This document shows, piece by piece, positions 45,578-58,122 of a stretch of 64,000 bases of DNA. The notes below the pieces were generated by a model. The model had not been told where the DNA came from, ran no database searches, and saw nothing but the letters and a program-made list of their open reading frames with translations. Numbering within the stretch: position 1 is the first letter of the stretch; each line of letters begins with the position of its first letter. The stretch is from Dryococelus australis (taxonomy: Eukaryota > Arthropoda > Insecta > Phasmatodea > Phasmatidae). A program made the translations under genes and the position numbers. The stretch is from positions 128,501,338 to 128,565,337 of the forward strand of contig CM057000.1 in the NCBI GenBank assembly GCA_029891345.1. The letters are read 5' to 3'.

Positions 45578-46054
45578 CAACTTTGACAGTTTATATGTTA
45601 TAAATACAATAAAAGTTTGAATTATTTTTTTCATACAGTAGGTAATACTTTAAGTATTTAGAATATTTTAAACAGTAGGTAATTGAAAATTGCCATAACC
45701 AATATTATTCGTCGTCGAAATATTTTAGATCTATTTGATAGAGTTTCAACCTCACGAATGTAAAATCAAAGATGGAGGCTTCCTTTTTCGGTTTCTTCAT
45801 CAACTCGTTATGGCACCTGCCACGGAAAATAGGACAGGTCCAGTTACCAAACCTGTGATGAAATCTGGCAGCGCCAGGCGAAAAAATGCCATGACGGGTG
45901 CCGTACAGTCCGGTATAACGGCAGCTATGGCAGACCTCGCACAAGCTTTTACGAAATCTGGTACCGTGTAATATGGCCTTTACCTGCCGGCGTGCTCATG
46001 CGCCAGCGAGGCCGAACGGGCTTCCTCCTCCACAACCCAGCCTAGCACGAGCGC
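45578..46054. other. AT-rich DNA plus a small GC-moderate patch
   Basis: A 78-codon frame (45735-45971, plus) ending ALAQAFTKSGTV-like residues has no family features that I recognise. Confidence 0.35.
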
Positions 46055-46305
46055 TATAGGCCGTTTACGATAAAGTGAGCACTTTCTAAGGCCCTCCCGA
46101 CATGTATTAAACACTAATAAATGTGTTTTATTGCATGCTCAGACGTTCAATTGTAAGAGTGGTGAATTGTATGCACTGTGTGTATTAATCACATTGCACT
46201 GTTTATAAATTTAAAAAAAAAAATAGGCGGGAAAATAAAAATTTGCTCGAAGGAAAATTTTAGCAGGGCCTTAAAAAGTGCTCACTTTACCGTGAACGAC
46301 CTATA
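46055..46305 (+). mobile_element. MITE-1 copy (short form)
   Basis: The left end TATAGGCCGTTTACGATAAA and the right end ACCGTGAACGACCTATA are inverted. At 251 bp it belongs with 49743-49983 and 51093-51334; the ends match the long form but the interior is different and shorter. Confidence 0.88.
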
Positions 46306-47070
46306 CATAAACACGCGTTGCTCAGGCGAGGGATTGGCCTACGGTAGTTGGCTACAGTAGATAGCTCAAAGCAATCATAATAAGTTTTCTTTCAAACTGA
46401 GAGCTGCTGCGACATTAAAAATTGTTTACTATAATTCACAAATAATAAATAATTCTAGACCGAAGGGGGAGGTGGTAGGGGAGCGGCAGCCCCTATAGCA
46501 CGAACCGCCACTGCATGGTGTCCGAACACGGTAATAAGTTGCAGTGGGAAGAGAGAAACACTCCCTAGTCAGAGACTCCATTAAGTTAATTTTATTGTTC
46601 TTTAGTGTTTATTTGTGTGTGATAATGGTAAAAAAAAATGTTTTTTTATGTCAGAAACGCTTTGAATTTCACGTTTTGTGTCGGTAGCCTCGGTAACGTC
46701 TCATTGCTATGCTTTCTTTTCTGTATATTCCATACGAATAATATGTTTCTAAGAAACTGTGCTTCGCATACCAGATTTACTAAAGTTTGATCGTAGACAT
46801 TTTGTGATGGTGTAATATTGTCACAGTACAGGTCCTTACTCATTTCCCTATCTGCAACCCATAACGTAAAATACTTGAGTGGGGGCGTTTGAAAATACAG
46901 CTGGGATGATATACAAAAATAACTGAATAAAAGAGGGGTGTCCAAAACCAAGGCGACTCGTTATTCAGTTCCATTCATTCTCCCAAGAACCCCCGGGGAG
47001 CGGGCAGTTAGCCATAAGTAAAAACTATACTCTGAATCCACGCCTTAACTTATACTTACGTGGGTCTCGA
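46306..47070. other. AT-rich DNA, no recognisable feature
   Basis: A 101-codon minus-strand frame (46646-46951) shows no family features. Confidence 0.4.
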
Positions 47071-47269
47071 AAAACATAAAACAAGGCAGCAGATTTTCAT
47101 CAATAACTACCTGATTTATTGTGTAAGGTTTCCCAAAACAATTACAGCCAGTTTACTTGCCATCACTTCTAAAACATAAAACAAGGCAGCAGATTTTCAT
47201 CAATAACTACCTGATTTATGTGTAAGGTTTCCCAAAACAATTACAGTCAGTTTACTTGCCATCACTTCT
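47071..47269 (+). repeat. 100-bp tandem duplication
   Basis: AAAACATAAAACAAGGCAGC begins at 47071 and again at 47171. The two units differ at only a couple of positions, so the duplication is recent. Confidence 0.95.
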
Positions 47270-47691
47270 AAAACAGATATCTAGACAGAATTATTTCACA
47301 AAACACTATGATTACTCTTCTTAAAAGAACAACGAGCAAACGCTCAACTAGGCCTGAGTGCCATGCACGGGAAGTCTGCATAAAATTATTAAAACATGTT
47401 AATTTCCCTGGTCAACTAACTTAATCTTAAGTTTTCACCGAAATCCTGCCTAACCAGTTCGCCGCACCTCGACAAACCACGAGTGCCCGCTCCCTACCCT
47501 CGGACTACCCAGACTACCGCTAAGTAGGAGGCTAACACAATCTCTGGCTGGGGTTACAGCACACATCTTAATTCCGGCGAACTTCCATCATAATCCTGCA
47601 CTCCACCCGGCTCATCGACTTCCCTTCAAATCCGGCGCTACGCAGGCCTGAGACCCAGCCTAGCCTTAATCACACATTCTCCGCGGCTCCC
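47270..47691. other. Moderately GC-rich unassigned DNA
   Basis: C-rich on the plus strand; no frame or repeat was recognised. Confidence 0.4.
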
Positions 47692-47815
47692 GGGGGCCGC
47701 GGTGGTTTAGTGGTTAGACCACTCGCCTCCCATCAAGGTAAACGGGGCTCGATTCCCAGCGGGGTCGCCCCCGGATATTCGCACGTGGGAATCGTGCCTC
47801 TGTAAATTAAGGTTG
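47692..47815 (+). mobile_element. tRNA-derived SINE, family of 13814-14030
   Basis: GGCCGCGGTGGTTTAGTGG holds the A-box; the B-box GGGCTCGATTCCC follows, then TCGCACGTGGGAATCGTGCC as in the 13814 copy. The body is cut short after about 120 bp. Confidence 0.8.
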
Positions 47816-49742
47816 GTAAAACAACTCGAGATGTCCATGAGTATGCATTTTTCCAGTCGTGCCAATCAACTTTCGATACAACCAAATCTGATCGCCAAGC
47901 CCGAACTTCGTCTTCTTACGCGAAGACAGCGAAGAGCCTCTAAAGACACCAATAACAGCAGTATTGTCCATATTCCCTTTATGAACTGTAAAAGTTTTCC
48001 AACATATTATAACACGAGTATCGATGTCACTAATTTCCTTAGGAACAGGATCCTTATTATGCTGTGGCTTTCTGACGAAACACATTTCCAGCAAACCACT
48101 ACCTGCCTTAGCAATAATTCCTTGGATACCAAAAACGATACAAAAATGAGGAACCACTGAACATATGGTCAATGTTGAGTACATGCGCAGAAGACGAATA
48201 AGCGGTCTACCTAATATTTAGTCTATGGTGTCATCGGCAGTGAAAACCATCACTCCTGCACACACGTCCTCTTCAAGGACTCGCCTTTTCTTCTTCCGTA
48301 GCAGCGACCAGGAACACCAAAACAGGAGGCGGGGGAGGAGGATCGGTCATCCTCCCCCCCCCCCCCCCCGGCCTCATCAAGCAACTACCATGTCTACTGC
48401 TACCTTTCCAGAGTTTACCAAAACAAATTTATGTTTCTTCATTTCATCACACCGCTGGGTTACCACAGTACAGTTCCAAAATTGATTCGATCGGATGGTG
48501 ATCCACGACTCATCGTTGCACCAACCCGTTCCAAATGTACCATAATTTTGCCCACTAAAAAAAAAAAAATCTATTCGCTCACATCCAGTCTGTGCGACAC
48601 TGAACAACAGTCTTCTGGGGGGGAGGGCGATTAGAAACTACCCATCCGCATAAAAAAGATTCCTTCAACAACAAATAAACAAGTTAAATTCCCTATCCAG
48701 TTATTAAACTTTACCCATAAAAAACCCCTTGAATCTAAGATTCTAAAAATAGACATTACATCATCGCACTCTCTCCTTGTCTTCTCCTTTCTCCTTTACC
48801 ATGCGGATGTAGGGCATGGGGGTTAACTAATATTCCCCCATTTTCCCCTTCACAAAATGTTATATATATATATAATGTGTGTGTGTGTGTGTATCTTGGT
48901 TTACAAAAACAATAGATCAACCTATCCAAACATTACCACATTTCATACAATGTTCTTCTCTCTTTCTAAAAAGTTGATACTATGGCTCCCCCAAAAAATA
49001 ATTCCATGGTTGCCACCTCAAATATCTCTCTCTTTCCCTCCGTCAACCATCAGGGTCCTGTAACACTTGGTAAACACACTTATACGTTTCCAGATAACTA
49101 GCCCTGTTCCAAAACAAATAAAACCGAAACAGACCAAAAATTAAATTAGCAATTTTGACATTGACAATTTTCATTAGCGAACTCCAGTTTCAGCTGCCCG
49201 TCGATTCTATGTCAGAGGCTATTCCTGGTTACTTAAATCGCTGGGGTTCGATAGCGGACCCTAGTGCCAGCAACCTTCTTCTAGCTGAAACACAAACGAA
49301 CAACTCCACACGTTCGCCTGGAACTGACTACAAGGTTGTATCTGCTACACATCTGCATTGCTCCGGAGGGAAAACACTGCCTTCTGTTCCTTGGCTATCA
49401 CGTCGGAGGTTGCTGTAACCCGTCTGCCTCGCTCCGGACAGATCGTGCCTTCTCCCATGCCAAGCAACGGACGTCTACGAACCTCGCTCCCTCTGACTAC
49501 CCCTCTCTCTGGATGGTCCACGCCAGACTCCAGTCGCAACATCGCCGATTCGTCATCTCAAGCCTAAATCAAACACTGCGCCCTGAAAATACTCAGAGGA
49601 GAGAACTTAAATTATTCAAAGAAAGAGTAAGCCTATTAAAAGATCTGCAGCTCTTGATCTGTTCATTTCCATAAGGCCAAGCAGTAAATATGACAGTGGT
49701 TATAAAAATTGTCGATTAAAGGAAAATACGTCATAAATACTT
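47816..49742. other. Unassigned DNA with one dispersed repeat
   Basis: 48174-48240 repeats 31409-31475. A C17-type tract lies at about 48353. The 125-codon minus-strand frame at 47807-48184 and the frames at 49155-49674 show no recognisable domains. A T(TA)n(TG)n tract lies at about 48861-48893. Confidence 0.4.
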
Positions 49743-49983
49743 ATACAGGCTTTTCACAGCAAAGCGAGCACTTTTGAAGCCCTGGTTACATTTTCTTGTC
49801 AGCCATTTTTTTTATCCTTCCACCAATTTTTTGAATAAATATTGCCACGTGAGTAATACACATAGTGCATATATTTCACCGGACTCGAAAATTAATGTCT
49901 AAGGGTACGATAAGATATATTTATTGACTATTATTCCAATTGAGAGGGTTTCGAAATGTGATCACTTTATCGTGAATCTATAG
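49743..49983 (+). mobile_element. MITE-1 copy (short form)
   Basis: The left end ATACAGGCTTTTCACAGCAA and the right end GTGATCACTTTATCGTGAAT are the decayed terminal repeats; the interior is collinear with 51093-51334. Confidence 0.8.
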
Positions 49984-50289
49984 TGTTCTTCATAACCAAA
50001 TTCCTTCTGTTAAAGAAAACCCTCTTACTTCAACGCGAACATATATTTTTTTAACAAAATGCTTTGGTCGAAAGAAACTATCCTGTTAGAAAAGCCCAAA
50101 GTGTATATGAGTTGTTATCAGCGATATAATATTGTTGATTCGCCTAAATAATAGCAAATAAATTATTTGGTTGCTCCAACAATATATTTGTTTTCAACTA
50201 TTCAAATATCCCATTTGGTTGTTTCAGACAAATTCCATACGATTACACAAAACATTTTTTCCAATGCCCGAATACAACCATCCATAGGG

Positions 50290-50760
50290 TAAGGCGTGGA
50301 TTCAAACAAATGCTATAAGTTCTCATGCAGCAGATGTGTACACTGAGTTGCGGAATGTACTCTAAACCAGGAAGACTTTGCTATTGAAGAATCTGGCACT
50401 CAAAGTGGTCCCAGAAATATTCGACGGGTGACAAATCAGGTGAACTGGATGCCCTCAGCTCTTTTGGAACATTAAGTAAACACTCATGTGTGAGCTGTGT
50501 GCAGGCGAGTCTTATCTTACTGGAAAACGGGCTATTAGACACTCGCACGGGCCAGGTAGCACATCGATCCGCAGGATGTGTTCAGTGTACCATTGTACAT
50601 TCTAAGAATCGCATCTATCACTATCAGTGGAATAAAAAAAAATTATATGCGATGTCACATCACACCATAAAGTCAGTGTCATTAGTGGATGTTCAGCGTC
50701 GTAAAGTGAAACGAAAGCGACAAAATTTAGGCGCGAATGGTTTAACATACAACGTTTAAC
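50290..50760 (-). pseudogene. Tc1/mariner transposase remnant, C-terminal half
   Basis: Minus-strand translation shows RMYNGTLNTS (family: V..GTLNA), a decayed RLHTAH where ARPHTA is expected, and, at 50399-50446, SSPDLSPVEYFWDHFE with the third catalytic Glu present. Stops follow soon after. The second catalytic Asp is not recognisable. Confidence 0.7.
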
Positions 50761-51092
50761 TGGATCACAGATGGCGAAACTGCTAGGAGTTCAGAATTGT
50801 TCTGTTAGAGATGCAATGTTCTAAAGAAACTAATACATGTCGCTGGATGATACCCAATTTGTGTTTGGAAATCAAACATGATGGGCTTTCGAGGTCGTCT
50901 AGAAATGAACTCCTGTGAATGTGTCCATTGCATCCAACACAATCTGACTATGAAGAAAGTATAGCGTCAAAATCACGGGCGATTCTACGAGCGATGTCTG
51001 TCGCAAACCCTTTATTCCGGCCTCGTCCAAACTCTGTCAATTGTTTCTTCAGCTGTTTCATACAATTTCTCTGCATTCATGTGACTCATAGT
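50761..51092. other. Unassigned DNA between Tc1 and MITE-1
   Basis: It may be further Tc1 sequence, but no motif supports this. Confidence 0.35.
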
Positions 51093-51334
51093 TATATGCC
51101 GTTCACGGTAAAGTGATCACTTTTTACGCCCTAGTTACTTTTATATTTGAGCCCTTTTTTATCCTTTAACCAACTTTTTTTTAAGGAATATGACCATGCA
51201 AGCAGAAAACAAAGTGCGTAGATTCCACCGCACTCGAAAGTTAACGTATGTGGCTAAAATAAAATATATTTACTGACTATTATCCCAAATGAGAGGGCTT
51301 TCAAAAGTGCTCACTTTACCTCGAACAGCCTATA
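51093..51334 (+). mobile_element. MITE-1 copy (short form)
   Basis: The left end TATATGCCGTTCACGGTAAA and the right end CTTTACCTCGAACAGCCTATA are inverted; the interior matches the 49743 copy. Confidence 0.87.
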
Positions 51335-51439
51335 CTATCTGGCTTGTATCTTGCACGTCATATCACATGCGCTGTTAGGAGAATATAAAAAAATTTCCAT
51401 CCAGACAAAATTTTTGAAAGATAGAAAAATCGTTATTCA

Positions 51440-52135
51440 ATTTTTTGTTGTAGGTTGGAGAAAAAAAGTTATGTTGGGAAGAGAGGAACATATCCTAATC
51501 ATTTTGCTGCCTGGTGGTATAAGTTCGACCGGAGTTGCTGCTGAATTTAACAGACCACATCCTGAATAACAGCCATGACAATCTTACGTACTGTCATTGC
51601 TAAATTTAAGTAAACACTTTTTCTCACAGATATGCAGCCTGGCGTCATCCCATGTTGGTCCACCGAAGAAACTACATTAGTATCGATGCTCAGCTGTTAC
51701 CACAAGGTCCTAAAACGTCTATGCATCGAACAACCGCTGCAACAGTTTTACACAATAGCAGCAACGACACAATTTTGAAGACACGTAAATGGCACCCATG
51801 CAGACTCCTGGTTTTATACAATTTTAGTGAAAATGACTCGTATCGTCTGTAAACAGACATAAAAAAAATTGTCACGTCATTTCAGACATTCCAAACAGCA
51901 CTTATTTTGAGCGATAAAGCAAAATTTACGCCTCTGGTGAAGTTCATATGCATAAAGTGCGGTGCTGGTCAGAAAATGCCTCTGTTTATAGATTATGGAA
52001 ACAGGAGGGTGCCAGATCAAGTTGCATTTGGAAGGACCGGGATAGTGGTCATCTGTCTGTCTCTTAAGCCAGACAACAATGATAGTTTCTGCATTTCTCA
52101 ACATGCTTTACGAAGAACGTTTCGTGGCCCCAGCA
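51440..52135 (+). pseudogene. Tc1/mariner-like transposase remnant, N-terminal half
   Basis: The plus strand has REEHILIILLPGG and GVAAEFNRPHPE (an IS630/mariner HTH start), then TILKTRKWHPCRLL and YNFSENDS (family: ILKKHKWHPYK..L...L.EDD), then ILSDKAKFTP near 51905, where LSDEA.F carries the first catalytic Asp. A frame change then gives AENASVYRL-like residues (family: WSAENPH). Nothing assignable follows after about 52135, so the copy is 3'-truncated. It is a mariner-like family distinct from the Tc1 copies at 13.6-18.9 kb. Confidence 0.75.
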
Positions 52136-53269
52136 CTTCGGTGCTCCCACCCATTATAGACTAGCAGTGTGACTCTGACTTAATGAATAATTTCCTGGCC
52201 ATTATCTGAGATGTTGGGGACAGGTTGAGTGGCCAAAAGGAAACCCATGCTTAATCCCACTGGGTTTTCATTTATTGTGTCATCTCTATCTCTTAGTGTA
52301 TGCTGGCATGTGCACGAATCCTTCCAGGTGTCATTACACATGTACTTCATGATTGTGTGTTCCAGTTGCACCTGTGTATTTCACAGAACAGCGCACAAAT
52401 CGAACACATGATTTAGGAACGTACCTCATTTATGTTTGCAGACTTCTGAGACATTGTGGAATTAAAGAGGTGTCTCAGAGTAGCATACACTTTAGTTCTT
52501 TAAATAAAAGTGATGTTATACGGTTTAAGTCCCACAAAATGTTTTCCTTTGTGTCGACCTTTCTAGAAAAAAAATTGCAAAAGGAGGCTTGTTCAAGTAA
52601 TTTTTATTTTACAACAAATATTAAATTTTACAATATTCAACATTGCTTGGATTATTTATAAATATTTTTGGAATATATGGATAGCAATTCGATGTTAGTT
52701 AGAATAAAAAACTTTTGAAATCACATGCACATCGTTAAAAAAAACTGTACATTTTAAATTAAAATTTAAGGTAGCTACTTACACGTTATTCATTGTATAG
52801 GCAAGATAAAATCGATATCTTTCTTAATTAAAGTGTTTATATTTTTTGAACTATAATTTTAGCACATATTTCACTGCTATGAATACACTTAGCGTTAAAT
52901 ACAAAATCAAATATTTTATAATACTATGCATAACTGTCAGATGATGTAATAATAATTGATAAACAATCGTCTACTATATATTTCTTTGCTAATGTTTGTT
53001 TGAATAGTACAGGAAGAAAAAAAGGTCAGGTTACCTAAAAGATGTCAGTATTAAACATAAAGGTTTTTAAATTAAACATAACATGATACTAGAAAAAGTG
53101 ACACATTTCCAATTATATAATTAAGATCAATGCCGGAAAATTGAAAATGCTGTATTTATTTCCCATACAAAATTACAAACGTTTCACCACCTCAGCAATA
53201 CCAAGACTCTTCTAAATGCAAGCAAACGTAGTATTTGTATATTTATAAATCAGCAGAACTACAAACTAC
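52136..53269. other. AT-rich DNA, no recognisable feature
   Basis: The 102-codon plus frame at 52353-52661 shows no family features. Confidence 0.4.
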
Positions 53270-53640
53270 CGAGCGTTGCCCGGATATACGAAGGCAAGGA
53301 GGAATGCACAACCCCGTTTTAGGGGCTGTCGGCTCAAATTGGAGGAGTCAGCTTTTCTCTACTCGGTATTTGAAGTTTGGTACCAAAGAACATATCCTAA
53401 ATATTTGACCTAGATCTGTCTAACTGTGTAGAATTGAGACACATGGCCCCATTTCAGTGTTTTGGGAAGTATCGGCCCCAAAGTAGGCCGGTGCCCATTT
53501 TGGCGCTGAAGGGCGTCCATACTAAATGTGGTCCATATTCGTCAAATGGTGTCTAAAAGCTAAGGTGAAAATCGAATGGGTTTGTGGAGAAACGGTAGTG
53601 CATCATGAAAATCCGCCGGCCAACAGCAACATGTCTCACG
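53270..53640 (+). mobile_element. RTE-like or SINE fragment (GCGTTGCCCGG start)
   Basis: CTACCGAGCGTTGCCCGG opens a 370-bp GC-moderate segment in AT-rich DNA. Similar 'TACT/TACCGAGCGTTGCCCGG' openings are common at insect RTE-related elements. No coding sequence is present. Confidence 0.4.
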
Positions 53641-54205
53641 TTTCTCATTTTAATTAAGTGTAAAAACCCTTTTAAAACCTAGCTTTTATTTATAAATGAA
53701 CGAAAAATATAAAATAACTATAGGAGTACTTACATAATCTGGAGAACTGGTAATACGTTTTCGAACAGCCGTAACAAATTTGCTACAAATTAGTATTGTT
53801 GTATCAATTTTTATTTAGTATATAAAAGCTTGGCGCAATACAGAACATATTTTGTGTAGGGATCTTAACTATTAGCAATATAGAACATATACCTCATTAG
53901 CGAAAGTGTAGTAAGCACATATCTTATGTAAGGCTCTTGATTATTCGCACAAATCTTTATACACTAAATACAAAATGATAAAATAATATTATTTTGTAGT
54001 AAAATTTATTACGGCTGTTCTACCACGTATTACAAGTTCTACAAATTCTGTAACTACTCATATAATTATTTCAATATTTTTAGTTAATTTATAAATAAAA
54101 ACTTGGTTTTAAAAGGTTTTTTTTTTTTTACAATCATCAATTCTTGACTTTCTAGTCTCACATATTGTTTTATTATTGTTATATATGTAGACTATTTATA
54201 CACTA
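53641..54205. other. AT-rich DNA, no recognisable feature
   Basis: Nothing assignable was seen. Confidence 0.4.
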
Positions 54206-54259
54206 ACAGACTCGTCCGTCATCGGTATCGTCTGCGATCCCGATGACGTACGAGTCTGT
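54206..54259. repeat. 54-bp hairpin, 25-bp stem with two mismatches
   Basis: ACAGACTCGTCCGTCATCGG (54206-54225) pairs with the segment ending at 54259 with one mismatch; ATCG/CGAT extends the stem inward to a TCTG loop. Confidence 0.9.
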
Positions 54260-57200
54260 GAAAATTATAGGTAGTCGACCTATATATAAAAAATAGATGA
54301 CTGAAAAGACTAAAAAGTGCAGTTAAACACTACTGGTGGCCCCTTCCTCACGTTGGGCTGCAACCTAACGAACAGCGATGTGCTGTAGGCAAACGCGACG
54401 ATTGCTAGTGATTCGGTGGGCGCCAGACAGACACCTACTGTACGTTTAAACAAGGTAAGTTAAATAAGCACTTCTAAAAAGCTTGCAAAAAGTTAAGGGT
54501 TGAAATTTCTTGTAGTCCTTCTTTATAAATACGCGTGTCTAGTGGAATGATGATTTTCGCGTACAGTTTTTTAGAGTGTAATTAAATTGAATGTTTAATC
54601 GGTCTGGTAATCACTATCATGCACATTTCGAGAGTCGATAAGTAACTTATCGTTACCAAGAGCAGACTACATGGAGTTCAGGCTGACTTGCAAGCTTTCA
54701 AATCAAATCTTGTAACACGTCTGGTCATTTCCAAGACTTCGAGTTACAGTGGAGCTATATTTACATGTTTCTATGCCAAGTTACTAACTGAAATTCGATA
54801 TCGTTTTTGAAGGAGTTTTGTGACCTCAGCCAAAGCAGTGGTTAAGCTGCCACTCTAGATGTATTCATGTGTTACGATACTCGAAACTCTCTTCAATGAC
54901 GAGCGAAACTGTTTACTCCAGAATGTTACTTAAAACGAAAGCAAAGAAGTGGAAGCCGGCATATTCTTGTACGGCCGTCCTAAAGAGGATGTGGCAGAGG
55001 GAGAAGAAAGATGTGCGTCATTATTTTTCCATCTCTCTGCCCACGTGAAATTCGTACTACACAAATGTTGGGTTGGCTACCCTGTTGTCTCAGAGGCAGA
55101 CGTCACAGACACACGTCGTCAAAAACTGCTCTGTACCCCGTATCGCTGGCATATGCGAATGATCAAATTATTTTTCGTATAAGTTTATAACGGGCGTTGA
55201 AACGACATTTCGAGCTCACCGCACGATATACAATACATACTTATTTCCGAACACAATTAAATACTTAATCTGCCATCGTATTTTCGCCGCGTAACTGCGT
55301 GGAACAAAACCACAAGTACCCACAAATAAACGCCTGACTGCAAATTTCTCTAAAGAAATAATAAAACTACGAATAAAAAAATTGTATATTTGTATTATTA
55401 TTTCCTATATTGTAAGGATGTATGATGTGCAAAATTTAATATTACATTTTTCTTTTAAAAAATGTTTACTCGTGAATTACCTGAAGCAATGCAAATATCT
55501 AAATTTCACATCACTTCGAAAAAACATTCAATAATTATTTTGATAAAATTCATAGATTACCTTGAAATTATAATAAAGTGTTATAAGGCGTCTAAAAATA
55601 TTTTGTTAATGAAATACACCAACAAATAAGAATTGTCAGTTTCCAGATGCTCTGTGGAGTTTGTTAAAGCCCATTTTCGAACATTTATTTTAAGACAATT
55701 ACTTATGATGCACCACTTGAGAATCTTTGGCATTGTGATTGTAAAACGATCACGTCTACAGACATTACTAATTGAACACAGGTTTTAACTCATCTCTTCT
55801 CAGAGCCTTTCAGGCTACGAAGTTTGTTTCAAGATGTTCTGAGACACTGTTTATTAGGATATACTTACAACTTAGCTATATTACTTAGGGAAACCAAGTT
55901 GTTTTTGTCTGTTACTTCATTTTTCATATAACACTAATAGGTCGTTTCCATTCAACAGCTGAAGGGATTTCAATATTTTTGATTTTCAGTATTCCACGAA
56001 TTTATCTGAAAAATAAGAAATTGCCACGTTCACAAAGCACACTTTCACAAATATCACTTTAGCTCTTTTGTAGAGAAGTCCCGATAAATAATGTCAGCTA
56101 AATAAGAAAAATATTTTCCTTTGATAGAAACAGTTTTCTGTTACCGCTTCTCCAGTAATGATTTACTGGTATAGATTTATTTCAAATTGCTACGGATGCT
56201 TGTTTTCTCCAATCATGGCCTGGTTGTGGCGAGGGTGAATGAGTGTTGTTGAAGAACAATTTTAACGACTTAGTTTACGGGTAGCCCGCTTCTCCAGAAA
56301 AAAAAAGAAAGAATCCCTTCAATTAGATTTAATTATTTCTGGTTGCTGGAAATTAATGTTGGGAGAATAGAAGAGGAAGAAAGATGAAATGGACCAGGGT
56401 TTGTTCATGGTAACTTTTCTTTTTATTTACAGTTGCGATTTTATGATACTTATGTGTGTATATATATATATATACCCTACAGCTCTTAAGGATATTGCCA
56501 GTTTAATTTTCTATCATTGATATTAATTTGAAAGAGGCCTGTAAAAGTATTGTTTTCCGAACCTAATACGTTTCAGAATTTTTTTTATGGACTTAATCCG
56601 GTCCTAATGATCCTTACAAATGTAGACGGAGAGCAAAGAAAATGTTAAATAATTCACGTTGCCATTTACTTGAAACCTTTATTGGTGATATGCGAGGTTG
56701 AATAGAAATTAATACCAGTAAAAACTCATACAACCTTTTAGAATTTTGTCTCTAACAGCCCTCGAGCAAATAATTTAAGTGTTTTTTCCATGTTCGATTT
56801 GATAAGGGTTTCAAAATCTCACAAGTGGCATTGACAGAATGTTCTGTTACATCGTTTATTCATTACGTATGCCTGAACAGAGACTGATTTTTTTCTGAGC
56901 TTTCCTTGCCCATAAAACATGTGTACTTGGTTCTTAGCAATGTATTATAAGTTTGCATGTTTTTTCAGAAATATTTTATTAAAACAAAAAAAAATATCAA
57001 GAATATTTATAATAAATATTTTGATGTAAAGTTTTTTGAGTTTAGTTTCTTCGCATTTTATAAAACTACTTCAGTATATTTTTGGCTGAAAGTTGCTTGT
57101 CTGGGATAAAATACACTGTAATATACACAAACACACTGATACAAAAAAATTTGTATCCGTGATACTTGATTAGAAAATTTTTTGCTCGTAAGATACGTAC

Positions 57201-57816
57201 ATTAAAATTATTAGTCAAATGAACACCATCCCATTGATCACGTTGATTAGGCCTACAGTGATATCACTGATAAAAGTCAATATTTATTTTATCCCAACAC
57301 GATGAAAGTTGTGTAATATATACAGAATTTCGACACTCACTTTGTTTCAGTATCTTGTGCAAATAATAATTTGCAACGGGAATGTCCTGGGCATTTAGCT
57401 GGCAATTAAAGCGTTTGGCCGGAAATGTTATTTTGTGAAATCTTACGTTATCACGTTGGGCGGTGCTTCACTATGCCTATCATTCCAGCCCACCAGAATT
57501 GTTGTCGGTACAGCACGTCTGCCCCCCTCCCCCCCCCCCCATTATTACTATTGTTTGTCACTAGCGGGACTGCTGCTTCATATGGCACCAAATTAAGCTA
57601 CACGTGTAGATAGAATAACGTAAACTCGGCGCCCCGCACATTTAGTTGTACACATCGGCTTGTTTCATTGCAAAACGTGACTGAAATTATCACTTTGCCT
57701 GTCATGAGAATATTTAGCTCCGTTACGATCGACCTACCACTAGTGTTGATAACGGCTTGTATTCCCTCCGAACTATATTCTATCAATCATAAATAAAATA
57801 CTTATGACACGGATTT
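54260..57816. other. AT-rich DNA, no recognisable gene
   Basis: No frame exceeds 77 codons. There are a small TA microsatellite at about 56459-56474 and a C13 tract at about 57527. Confidence 0.45.
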
Positions 57817-58122
57817 ACCACTTGTTGAGAATGCTCTAATCTAATTTCTAGTGTTTTGAAATATCCCCTTGTTTTATAAGGTACTAGCTGACTCTGCGAC
57901 TTCGTTCGCATGAAAACTACCACTTGTTGAGAATGCTCTAATCTAATTTCCAGTGTTTTGCAATATCCCCTTGTTTTATAAGGTACTAGCTGACTCTGCG
58001 ACTTCGTTCGCATGAAAACTACCACTTGTTGAGAATGCTCTAATCTAATTTCCAGTGTTTTGCAATATCCCCTTGTTTTATAAGGTACTAGCTGACTCTG
58101 CGACTTCGTGCGCATGAAAACT
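57817..58122. repeat. 102-bp tandem repeat, three copies
   Basis: CACTTGTTGAGAATGCTCTA begins at 57819, 57921 and 58023. Each unit ends with TACTAGCTGACTCTGCGACT and TTCGTTCGCATGAAAAC. That ending resembles the start of RTE-type insect elements, so the tandem may be repeated 5' promoter units of one. The 110-codon minus frame here is just the repeat translated three times. Confidence 0.93.

Noticed and set aside
47807..48184. 125-codon minus-strand open frame as a host gene
   Set aside because: No domain, signal or repeat of known type was recognised, and an opposite-strand frame of similar length overlaps it.
49155..49674. Overlapping frames with C-rich codons as an exon
   Set aside because: Several frames are open in the same place because of base composition; no protein features.
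57783..58115. 110-codon minus-strand frame with three internal repeats
   Set aside because: It is the translation of the 102-bp tandem repeat (divisible by three), not a repeat protein.
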